Source of the DNA: Curtobacterium sp. MCJR17_055
GTDB lineage: Bacteria; Actinomycetota; Actinomycetes; Actinomycetales; Microbacteriaceae
NCBI RefSeq assembly: GCF_003224335.1
Contig: NZ_QKLF01000002.1
Location: forward strand, 620,001 to 684,000
Direction of reading: 5' to 3'
DNA length: 64,000 nt
Under the pieces are notes generated by a model. The model was not told the DNA's origin and searched no databases. It was given only the letters and a program-made list of their open reading frames with translations. Position 1 is the stretch's first letter. Every line of letters starts with the position of its first letter. A program made the position numbers and the translations under genes. Shown piece by piece: positions 9,366 through 16,672 of the stretch.

Positions 9366-10279
9366 CGGGCGCGGTCCTCGCCGGCATCGACGTCGGCGGG
9401 ACGAACACGAAGGTGCTCCTCGCCACCCCCGACCTCGGGGTCCTCGACCGCATCGACCTGCCGACCCCCGCGCACGACGGTGGGGACGCGATCCTCGACG
9501 CGGCCGAGGCGGCGGTGCGGTCCCTGCTCGACCGGCACCGGGCCTCCTTGGCGGGGGTCGGGGTGGGCGCCGCCGGTGTCGTCGACCCGACCACGGGCAC
9601 CGTGCTCGTGACCGCGAACTCGTTCACGGGATGGGCCGGCTACGGCGTCACCGACGCAGTCGCCGCACGGCTCGGGGTCCCGGCGACCCTCGACAACGAC
9701 GTGAACGCGTTCCTGCTCGGCGAGGTCGCCGCGGGGGCGGTCGCCGGGGAGCCCGACGTCCTCGGCATGACGCTCGGCACCGGGGTGGGCGGTGCGCTCG
9801 TCCTGGGCGGGACGCTGTTCGGCGGGCCGCACGGTGCCGCGGGGGAGATCGGCCACGTCCCCGGCTTCGGTGACACCGTCTGCACCTGCGGGGCGCGCGG
9901 GCACCTCGAGACCGTCGCCGGTGCCCGGGGCATCGCCGACCGGTACGCCGAGCGCACCGGTCGCCGGATCGGGACGCACGAGGTCGCCACGGCGGCCCGC
10001 ACGGGCGACCGGGACGCGCAGGACGTGTTCGCGACCGCGGGGTGGGGCATCGCCCGGGCCGTGCTGCTCACCGCCGGCATCCTCGACGTGACGACCGTCG
10101 TCATCGGCGGCGGGGTCGCCCGGTCGTGGGACCTGCTCGAACCGGCCGTCACGGCGGCGCTCGCGGCCGAGCCCCCGGTCAGCGGGGCGGCGATCCGCGT
10201 GGAGCAGTCGGTGCTCGGGGCGGACGCCGTGGCGCTCGGGGCGGCCGCGCAGGTGCGGCGGGTCGTGCTCGGGGCCTGA
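9362..10279 (+). CDS. ROK family kinase
   Basis: 305 residues and no DNA-binding domain. The ATP-binding motif DVGGTNTK is at 10-17, the catalytic Asp113 lies in DNDVN, and a zinc site CTCGARGHLE takes the place of the standard CxCGxxGCxE, with His for the third Cys. The kinase should phosphorylate a sugar or amino sugar. It is the last gene of the importer operon (GTG in a GTGA overlap with the ATPase), so it probably acts on the imported compound or a part released from it. Glucokinase is the default family label, but the substrate cannot be assigned. Confidence 0.85.
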   Translation: MTGAVLAGIDVGGTNTKVLLATPDLGVLDRIDLPTPAHDGGDAILDAAEAAVRSLLDRHRASLAGVGVGAAGVVDPTTGTVLVTANSFTGWAGYGVTDAVAARLGVPATLDNDVNAFLLGEVAAGAVAGEPDVLGMTLGTGVGGALVLGGTLFGGPHGAAGEIGHVPGFGDTVCTCGARGHLETVAGARGIADRYAERTGRRIGTHEVATAARTGDRDAQDVFATAGWGIARAVLLTAGILDVTTVVIGGGVARSWDLLEPAVTAALAAEPPVSGAAIRVEQSVLGADAVALGAAAQVRRVVLGA

Positions 10280-10383
10280 TCCCAGCGCTGTGTCACGCCC
10301 GGACGGTGCGGGCTGAGCGCTCTCTGATCTCCGCCCGCTGGTCTCCCGGCTCGGCCCGGTCGGTCGACTGGGAGCATGGCCGG

Positions 10384-11109
10384 ATGACCGATGCGCCGCT
10401 CGTGACGCCTGCCCGCCGGAAGCCCGCGCAGCGCGGCATCCTCGTCCCGACGCCCCATCCGCTCAGCACCATCGCGATCGCGGTCGGCGCGGTGGTCCTC
10501 ATCACGATCGTCGGCTTCGTGCTCGGGGACGTCGACCTCGGGCTCGCGCGGGCGCTCAACGCGCTGCACGTCGGCGCGCTCGGGGCGTTCACGACCGCGG
10601 TCTACCACGTCATCAGCCCGGTGCCGGCGATCGGCATCACGATCGTGGTCACGGGCGTCGTCTGGCTCGTCCGTCGGGACGTGCGGCCGGCGGCGGCGTT
10701 CGCGGGGACGGTGGCGATCACCTGGGTGCCGTCCGACCTCGTGAAGGAGTTCGTGCAGCGGCCCCGTCCTGACACGTCCGCGCTCCCGCACCCCTTCGCG
10801 ACGCAGCCGGACCCCTCGTACCCGAGCGGGCACACCGTCTTCGTCGTCGCGTTCGTGATCGCCCTGGCGTGGGTGCTCCGGGACACGCGGTGGCACCGAC
10901 TCGCGGTGGTGCTCGGCTCGGTCGTCGTCATCGTGGTCGTGCTCGCGCTCACGATCGACGCGGTGCACTTCCCGACGGACACGGTCGCCTCGGTGCTGTG
11001 GGCGCTCGCCGTGGCACCGGCGGCACGGCTCGTCTGGGCGGACTGGGCGATGCCGCGGATCCCGGTGCTCCGCCGGGCCGAGTACGGGCTCAGCCGACCG
11101 CGCGCCTGA
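10384..11109 (+). CDS. PAP2 family phosphatase (membrane)
   Basis: 241 residues with about five membrane helices. The three-part acid phosphatase signature is visible: KEFVQRPRP, then PSGHT, then a weakly conserved third motif DAVHFPTD that keeps the His and Asp. Family members remove phosphate from lipid or prenyl phosphates at the membrane. ATG at 10384; GAGCAT sits six bases before it and there is no clear ribosome binding site, so the message may be leaderless. The last 20 bases overlap the convergent DUF1801 gene. Confidence 0.82.
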   Translation: MTDAPLVTPARRKPAQRGILVPTPHPLSTIAIAVGAVVLITIVGFVLGDVDLGLARALNALHVGALGAFTTAVYHVISPVPAIGITIVVTGVVWLVRRDVRPAAAFAGTVAITWVPSDLVKEFVQRPRPDTSALPHPFATQPDPSYPSGHTVFVVAFVIALAWVLRDTRWHRLAVVLGSVVVIVVVLALTIDAVHFPTDTVASVLWALAVAPAARLVWADWAMPRIPVLRRAEYGLSRPRA

Positions 11110-11548
11110 TGAGCTCGGCGACGGTCCGCTCGTCGTCGAGCGAGAACTCCGGCGTCACCGCGAACGACGTCGGCCAGAACGACCCGTCGTCGAGCGCCGC
11201 CGCGTCCTGGAACCCGAGGGTGGAGTACCGCGCCTTGAATTTCGCAGCGTCCTGGAAGAAGAAGACCACCGAGCCGTCCTTCGCGTAGGCCGGCATCCCG
11301 TACCAGAGCTTCGGCGCGAGGTCCGGAGCGACCTCGAGCGCGATCCGGTGGATCCGCTCCGCCAGGCCGCGGTCCGGCTCGGGCATCGCGGCGATCTTGT
11401 CGAGCACGGCCTGCGCGTCGAGGGCGGCCTTCTCGGCCTTGGAGGTCCCGCGCTTGCGACTGGCCTTCACCTCGGCCGCGTGCTCGCGCATCGCGGCGCG
11501 CTCCTCCTCGGTGAAGGTGCTGTCCGAGGTCTCGTCGCGTGCTGCCAT
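11090..11548 (-). CDS. DUF1801 domain protein
   Basis: 152 residues. A charged helical N-terminus (EERAAMREHAAEVKASRKRG) precedes a DUF1801/YdhG-like fold recognisable from APKLWYGMPAYAKDG and VVFFFQDAAKFKARYSTLGF. Proteins of this family are small cytoplasmic alpha/beta proteins, sometimes annotated as iron chaperones by similarity to Bacillus YdhG; function is not established here. It converges on the PAP2 gene with a 20-base overlap of the two 3' ends. Confidence 0.72.
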   Translation of the reverse strand: MAARDETSDSTFTEEERAAMREHAAEVKASRKRGTSKAEKAALDAQAVLDKIAAMPEPDRGLAERIHRIALEVAPDLAPKLWYGMPAYAKDGSVVFFFQDAAKFKARYSTLGFQDAAALDDGSFWPTSFAVTPEFSLDDERTVAELIRRAVG

Positions 11549-11602
11549 GGCGGGTCCCTTCGTCGGTGGGCATCACGGTAGCGCCGTGGCAGGCTCGGGT
11601 TC

Positions 11603-12646
11603 ATGACCTACATCGCTGCCGACGACCGCTACGACTCGATGACGTACCGCCGCACCGGCCACTCCGGCCTCGACCTGCCGCTGCTGAGCCTCGGCTACTG
11701 GCACAACTTCGGCGACGACGTGCCCTTCGAGACGCAGCGCGCCGTCAGCCGCCGGGCGTTCGACCTCGGCATCACCCACCACGACCTCGCGAACAACTAC
11801 GGCCCGCCCTACGGTGCCGCGGAGGTCAACTTCGGCCGGCTCATGCGCGAGGACTTCGCCCCCTACCGCGACGAGATGGTGATCTCGACGAAGGCCGGCT
11901 GGGACATGTGGCCCGGTCCGTACGGCCAGGGTGGCGGTTCCCGCAAGTACGTGCTCGCCTCGCTCGACCAGTCGCTGCGCCGGACCGGCCTCGACTACGT
12001 CGACGTCTTCTACTCGCACCGGCTCGACGCGTCCACGCCGCTCGAGGAGACGATGGGCGCCCTGCACACCGCCGTCCAGCAGGGCAAGGCGCTCTACGTC
12101 GGCATCTCCTCGTACGACGCCGACCGCACCCGCCAGGCCGCCGCGATCCTCCGGGACCTCGGCACGCCGCTGCTCATCCACCAGCCCTCGTACTCGATGC
12201 TCAACCGCTGGATCGAGACCGAGGGACTGCTCGACGCCGCCGGGGAACTCGGCTTCGGCGTGATCGGGTTCACCGCCCTCGCGCAGGGGCTCCTCACCGG
12301 CAAGTACCTGAACGGCGTGCCCGACGGCAGCCGGGCCGCAGCGGGGAAGTCGCTCGACCCGTCGACGATCACCCCGGAGGTCGTCGAGCACCTGAACGCG
12401 TTGAACGCCGTCGCGGAGGCGCGTGGGCAGAGCATGGCGCAGCTCGCGCTCGCCTGGGCCCTCCGTGACGAGCGCGTGACCTCGCTCGTCATCGGGGCGT
12501 CGCGCGTCGAGCAGCTCGAGGACAACGTCGCGGCGCTCGCGAACACGACGTTCTCCGACGAGGAGCTCCGCACCATCGACGAGCACACCGTCGGCATCGC
12601 CGACGTCGACCTGTGGGCGGGCGCCCGCGCCGGCGAGGTCTCCTGA
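11603..12646 (+). CDS. Aldo/keto reductase (YghZ / glyceraldehyde-3-phosphate reductase group)
   Basis: 347 residues. Motifs of the AKR14 subgroup are visible: MTYRRTGHSGLDLPLLSLG at the start, DLANNYGPPYGAAEVNFG carrying the catalytic Asp and Tyr, the active-site Lys in STKAGW, the catalytic His in FYSHR, and the C-terminal NADPH site IGASRVEQLEDN. The enzyme reduces small aldehydes such as methylglyoxal or L-glyceraldehyde 3-phosphate with NADPH. ATG at 11603 with CAGGCT seven bases before it and no Shine-Dalgarno. A monocistronic unit between a divergent DUF1801 gene and fic. Confidence 0.85.
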   Translation: MTYIAADDRYDSMTYRRTGHSGLDLPLLSLGYWHNFGDDVPFETQRAVSRRAFDLGITHHDLANNYGPPYGAAEVNFGRLMREDFAPYRDEMVISTKAGWDMWPGPYGQGGGSRKYVLASLDQSLRRTGLDYVDVFYSHRLDASTPLEETMGALHTAVQQGKALYVGISSYDADRTRQAAAILRDLGTPLLIHQPSYSMLNRWIETEGLLDAAGELGFGVIGFTALAQGLLTGKYLNGVPDGSRAAAGKSLDPSTITPEVVEHLNALNAVAEARGQSMAQLALAWALRDERVTSLVIGASRVEQLEDNVAALANTTFSDEELRTIDEHTVGIADVDLWAGARAGEVS

Positions 12647-12675
12647 TCCGACGCGGGCCGTCCCGCCCGGTGCCG

Positions 12676-12723
12676 AAGTGTCACCAGCGCGCCCCGAGTT
12701 CGACACTTGGTAGTCTAAGTGTC
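12676..12723 (+). promoter_or_regulatory. Three AAGTGTC half-sites in the fic promoter
   Basis: AAGTGTC occurs at 12676-12682 and 12717-12723, and its complement GACACTT at 12702-12708. The last two form a palindrome with 7-base arms and an 8-base spacer containing TAGTCT, a possible -10 box. This arrangement is typical of a repressor site over a promoter. The fic product itself ends in a winged-helix-like segment and could bind here. Confidence 0.5.
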
Positions 12724-12756
12724 AACGACAAGGCGTCAGGGTGACAGGAGGTCGGC

Positions 12757-13935
12757 ATGGGATGGCCCGCGATCGGTTCCGAGGAACTCTGGTTCGAGTC
12801 CCGCTACGCGTCGTTCGGCATCGCCGCCAGCCGACGGTCCACCACTGGTCACCCCTACCGAGCAGCCGTCCCGCCGCTGATCGCCGACCTGGATCCGGTG
12901 GTCCCGTCCGCGACCGCAGCGATCGTCGACGACGCGACCGAGGCACTCGTCCGCTTCGATGCGGGCCTCGGTGGCGAGATCGCGGCGTTCGCACCACTGC
13001 TGCTGCGGTCCGAGGCAGCGGCGTCCTCGCAGATCGAACACCTCACGGCGAGCGCGCGAGCGATCTTCACCGCGGAACTGGGGGACTCGTCCCGTCAGAA
13101 CGCCGCGCAGATCGTCGCGAACACGCGAGCGATGCAGGCGGCACTCGAGCTGGCGGCCGACCTCACGCCGGAGACGGTCCTGGCGATGCACGCTGCGCTC
13201 CTCGAGGGCGACCCACACCACGACGCGGGCACCTGGCGGGACGAACCGGTGTGGATCGGTCGTGCGGCGGACAGCCCGCGGGGTGCCGACTTCGTGGCTC
13301 CACGCGCTGACCGCGTGCCCGGCCTCGTCGACGACGTCATGCGGTTCGCCCGCCGGTCCGACCTGCCCCGGCTCGTCCAGGTCGCCGTGACGCACGCACA
13401 GTTCGAGACGATCCACCCGTTCACGGACGGCAACGGCCGCACCGGCCGCGCGTTGATGCAGGCGATGTTCCGGGGGACCGGGCTGACCAGGAACGTCACC
13501 ATCCCGGTCTCCGCCGGCCTGCTGACCGACACGGCCGGCTACCACGCGGCACTCGACGCCTACCGCGCGGGGGACGTCGCCGCGATCGTCACGGCCACCG
13601 CGGAGGCCTGCTTCCGAGCGGTGGACAACGCGACCGTCCTGGTCGCGGATGTGCACGCGGTTCGGGAGCGTTGGCGGGACACCGTCCGGTCCCGGTCGGA
13701 CTCCGCCGTCTGGCGCGTCCTCGAGGTGGTCGCGCGCCAACCTGTCGTCACCGCGGCCACGCTGGGGGTGGAACTCGGACCTTCCGTGAACGTCTACCGT
13801 GCCCTCGACACGCTCACGTCGGCCGGGGTGCTGCAGGCGAAGTCGGAGTACTCACTGCGGTCGCGCGTCTACCGCAGTGACGACGTCCTCCAGGCGCTCG
13901 ACGCCTTCGCGGCACGCGCCGGCCGGCGCGGCTGA
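12757..13935 (+). CDS. Fic domain protein with C-terminal winged-helix region
   Basis: 392 residues. The Fic active-site loop HPFTDGNGRTGR is intact at 220-231, matching HPFxxGNGRxxR, so AMP transfer to a target hydroxyl is expected. A class II inhibitory helix is present: Ser90-x-x-x-Glu94 (SSQIEH), with His replacing the usual Gly/Asn after the Glu. The C-terminal 90 residues (DSAVWRVLEVVARQPVVTAA onwards) resemble a winged helix seen in Fic/DUF4172-type regulators. ATG 12757 follows a strong AGGAGG. No antitoxin gene lies beside it. The same layout is common in chromosomal Fic proteins of unknown target. Confidence 0.88.
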   Translation: MGWPAIGSEELWFESRYASFGIAASRRSTTGHPYRAAVPPLIADLDPVVPSATAAIVDDATEALVRFDAGLGGEIAAFAPLLLRSEAAASSQIEHLTASARAIFTAELGDSSRQNAAQIVANTRAMQAALELAADLTPETVLAMHAALLEGDPHHDAGTWRDEPVWIGRAADSPRGADFVAPRADRVPGLVDDVMRFARRSDLPRLVQVAVTHAQFETIHPFTDGNGRTGRALMQAMFRGTGLTRNVTIPVSAGLLTDTAGYHAALDAYRAGDVAAIVTATAEACFRAVDNATVLVADVHAVRERWRDTVRSRSDSAVWRVLEVVARQPVVTAATLGVELGPSVNVYRALDTLTSAGVLQAKSEYSLRSRVYRSDDVLQALDAFAARAGRRG

Positions 13936-13945
13936 CCGCAGGGAC

Positions 13946-13994
13946 CGCCGGACGGGAGGCTGGGCACCAGCCGGAACGCGCCTCCCGTCCGGCG
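13946..13994. terminator. 15-bp perfect hairpin with the GACGGGAGGC motif
   Basis: CGCCGGACGGGAGGC (13946-13960) pairs perfectly with GCCTCCCGTCCGGCG (13980-13994). It lies eleven bases after the fic stop codon and is the likely terminator. Both arms carry the repeated 10-mer in inverted orientation. Confidence 0.75.
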
Positions 13995-14117
13995 GGTACC
14001 CTGGACACGCAATCCAGCAACAACCGTGTATCTACCGGACGCCGGCACCCCGGCGGACAGCGGCGGCACCCGATGGGTCCGCCCGACAGGGGCGGGCCGA
14101 GAAGGCACACCCCCACC

Positions 14118-15341
14118 ATGCTCCAACCGCGTTCCACCAGCGCGTCCCTGATCACCCTCGCCGGGCGGTCCTACTTCCCCATCGCCTTCATCGCGCGGCT
14201 CCCGTTCGCGATGATGGTCGTCGGCGTCCTGACCCTCGTGGTCGCCGCTCGCGACTCGGTCGCCCTCGGTGGCGTCAACTCCGCGTCCGTCGGCATCGGC
14301 TCGGCGCTGTTCGGTCCGCTCGTCGGCGCCGCTGCGGACAAGTACGGGCAGCGGGCGGTGCTCGTGCCCGTCGGGCTCGCCAACGCGGTGCTGCTCGGGG
14401 CGCTCCCGTTCGTCGTGCAGAGCGCCGCGCCGGACCTCGCCGTCCTCGCGATGTCCTTCCTCATCGGTGCGAGCGCACCGCAGGTCGCGCCGATGTCGCG
14501 TACCCGGCTGGTCGCGATCATCCGCAACCGCATGGACCCGAAGCGGCACGAGCGGGTCCTCAGCGGCACGATGGCCTACGAGTCCGCGGCCGACGAGACC
14601 GTCTTCATCGTCGGGCCGTTCCTGGTCGGTGTCCTCGCGAGCGCGATCGCGCCGTGGGTCGCCGTGGCCGGGGCCTCCGTGCTGACCTTCGTCTTCGTGA
14701 CGGCGTTCGCGCTGCACCCCACCGGTCGGCTCACGATCGCGCACGCGTCCGACCCCCGTCCCGCGCCGGCCCGGGAGCTCCTCCGGCCCCGTCTGGTGGT
14801 CGTGGTCGTCGGCATCCTCGGCATCGGGTTCTTCTTCGGGTCGACCCTGACCTCGCTGACCGCGTTCATGGCCGACCACGGCGGGTCGTCGCGCGCCGGC
14901 CTGCTCTACGGGCTGATGGGCATCGGCTCGGCCGGGCTCGCGCTCGGGTCGGCGGCGTTCCCGCGGGCCTTCCGGCTCGGCTGGCGGTGGCTGGTGTTCG
15001 GCGCGGTGCTCCTGGGCTCGGCGATCGTCTTCGCGACCGCGGACTCCGTGCTCGCGGTCGGGATCGTCCTCGCGGTGATGGGCATCGGCATCGGTCCGAC
15101 CCTCGTCACGCAGTACAGCCTCGGGTCCGACCGCTCGCCGGTGGGCCGCTCGGCGACGACCATGACGATCCTCGGCTCGGCGGTCATCGTCGGGCAGTCG
15201 ATCGCCTCGGCCGTGGTCGGTGAGGTCGCGGAGCGTGCCGGTACGCCCGCTGCGATGGCGTTCCCGGCGATCTCGGCGGCCGTGGTCGTGCTGGCCGCGG
15301 TGGCGAACCTGGTGCTGTCCCGTCGGGTCAGCGTGCGCTGA
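14118..15341 (+). CDS. MFS transporter
   Basis: 407 residues with about twelve hydrophobic segments and a central charged loop (residues 200-230), the usual MFS layout. AADKYGQR after helix 2 matches the MFS loop 2-3 signature (GxxxDRxGRR), and DPKRHERVLSGTMAYESAADE after helix 4 to 5 is typical of actinobacterial efflux-like members. The substrate is unknown. ATG 14118 is chosen over 14073 because the earlier stretch is Pro/Arg-rich with no ribosome site. The last ten codons (LVLSRRVSVR) are nearly repeated at 16070-16099, a remnant of an old duplication. Confidence 0.8.
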   Translation: MLQPRSTSASLITLAGRSYFPIAFIARLPFAMMVVGVLTLVVAARDSVALGGVNSASVGIGSALFGPLVGAAADKYGQRAVLVPVGLANAVLLGALPFVVQSAAPDLAVLAMSFLIGASAPQVAPMSRTRLVAIIRNRMDPKRHERVLSGTMAYESAADETVFIVGPFLVGVLASAIAPWVAVAGASVLTFVFVTAFALHPTGRLTIAHASDPRPAPARELLRPRLVVVVVGILGIGFFFGSTLTSLTAFMADHGGSSRAGLLYGLMGIGSAGLALGSAAFPRAFRLGWRWLVFGAVLLGSAIVFATADSVLAVGIVLAVMGIGIGPTLVTQYSLGSDRSPVGRSATTMTILGSAVIVGQSIASAVVGEVAERAGTPAAMAFPAISAAVVVLAAVANLVLSRRVSVR

Positions 15342-15369
15342 GCACCGGCGACGCCGCGGCCCGGGCGGC

Positions 15370-15986
15370 TCAGGCCGATGCCCCTGGCCGGTCCGGTCGT
15401 TCGGCGACGCGTCGCCAGGCTGGAGTCGCATCCGCGAGGTGCGGGTAGACCGCCAGCATCACCGCAGGCACGACGACCCAGGTGTCCCGGTCGGACTCAC
15501 GGTACGACTGCTCGACGGCTTCCGCGTACCCGGGGGGCCCGGAAGTCGGCGGCCAGCCCTGAGCGGTACACCGGAGCCGAGCCGCGATGCCGGACTGCAC
15601 GAGCTCGTCCCGGTGCGCATCGGTGAGCGGTCGGAGCGCCCCCTCGTGGACCAGCCAGTCCACGACCTCCTGCATCTGCGCGGCCGTCACCCCGTGGCCC
15701 TTCGTGTCGTCGGACATCGCGGACCGGGCTCGCTGCGGTTGGACGATCCAGGGGACGTCGAACGACAGGTCGCCCGGCGCCGCCACTCGGTGCTGCGCGG
15801 CGGCGGACTCGACGATCTCGCGGAGCAGGTACTCCTACCCTTCGCGAAGACGCGCTGTGCCCGGCGCTCGAATCGCGGGTACGGGACTGCAGCACGTCCC
15901 GGTGCCGCCACACTCGGGACCGGGACGGCGTTCACGGCGCGCCACCACGCTCGCAGTCGCTCAGCCGCTGATCGGCGCCCGCCCAT
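15370..15986 (-). pseudogene. Frameshifted gene of unknown function
   Basis: Two overlapping frames join into one protein of about 205 residues. The N-terminal part (ATG at 15986, MGGRRSAAERLRAWWRAVNA) runs to RVFAKG. The second frame begins EYLLREIVESAAAQHRVAAPG and continues to the TGA at 15370. One missing base near 15832-15842 separates them: an inserted base just after the TAG at 15835-15837 restores a smooth GREYLLRE. Codon use is normal on both sides of the break. The family is not recognised; the C-terminal part has EVVDWLVHEGALRPLT and VVPAVMLAVYPHL. It may be a true mutation or a sequencing error. Confidence 0.6.
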
Positions 15987-16027
15987 GACGGCCACCGTAC
16001 CGTCGCGCCCGTCGGGAGGATGCCCCA

Positions 16028-16102
16028 GTGCTGGCTGCCGTCGTCACCGTCCCGCCGGGGACGATGGACTTGGTGCTGTCGCGCCGGGACAGCGTGCGCT
16101 GA
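16028..16102 (+). pseudogene. Remnant duplicate of the MFS transporter 3' end
   Basis: In frame, 16028-16102 reads VLAAVVTVPPGTMD then LVLSRRDSVR and a TGA. The real MFS gene at 15283-15341 ends VLAAVAN, LVLSRRVSVR and TGA. The nucleotide match over the last 33 bases is close (three or four differences). Nothing upstream continues the MFS reading frame, so this is a scar of duplication or recombination that brackets the frameshifted gene at 15370-15986. Confidence 0.6.
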
Positions 16103-16181
16103 CCGCGGCGGGATGGGGCGCCTGCACCGGTTCTCAGCCGGTAGCCTTCCCCTCACGGCGTGGCCGTCGCGATGATGAGCC

Positions 16182-16621
16182 GTGCGTCGCATCACGGTCG
16201 TGGGTCTCGGGTCCGTCCTCGCTGTCCTGGTCGCCGCGATCGTCGTCGTGTCCGTCCCCGGGAGGTCGGGGCCGTCCGCGCCGCTCCCACCGGCCGGCGC
16301 GTCGGCGAGCACGTGGGCCGGGCCTTCCTGGACGCCGCCGTCGGCCGCGACTGCGACGGGATGCGGGCGCTGTCGAGCCCCGACGACACGAGCTGGTGCC
16401 CTGCGAGCCTGTGGGCCCGGTGGACCGGCGAGGGCGACCCGACCATGCACTCCTGGGGAGGACTCCGGGACGTCTCGGCTCCTGCCGACGCCGATCGGTG
16501 CTTCGAGTACTCCCTCCGGGAGTCCGGGCTCGTCGGGATGGAGGCGGGGGAGACCACCTGGGGGTTCTGCGAGCGGCACACCCGGCACGGTTGGCGGATC
16601 GCGTCGGAGGGGGTCGGGTGA
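16182..16621 (+). pseudogene. Frameshifted small secreted or membrane-anchored protein
   Basis: A GTG at 16182 opens an N-terminal hydrophobic anchor, MRRITVVGLGSVLAVLVAAI, followed by a Pro/Ser/Gly linker. The frame then degenerates, while another frame from about 16300 gives a good protein, GEHVGRAFLDAAVGRDCDGM, through SWCPASLWARW and WGFCERHTRHGWRIA to the TGA at 16619-16621. Joined, they form a 145-residue secreted protein with four Cys, with the shift lying near 16290-16310. Both halves have normal high-GC third positions. No family was recognised. It sits beside another frameshifted gene, so the region looks decayed, though assembly error is possible. Confidence 0.55.
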
Positions 16622-16672
16622 CTCGACTCGTGATCGAGGCCTGACGGCAGGCGCCGTCGGTGGTCCGGGAGA

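Noticed and set aside
12785-12810. T-loop-like sequence GGTTCGAGTCCCGC resembling the end of a tRNA gene
   Set aside because: It lies inside the fic reading frame, and no acceptor, D or anticodon stem could be built around it.
12757-13935. Toxin-antitoxin pair with the Fic protein as toxin
   Set aside because: No small antitoxin gene (FicA/Phd-like) is adjacent, and the protein has its own inhibitory helix.
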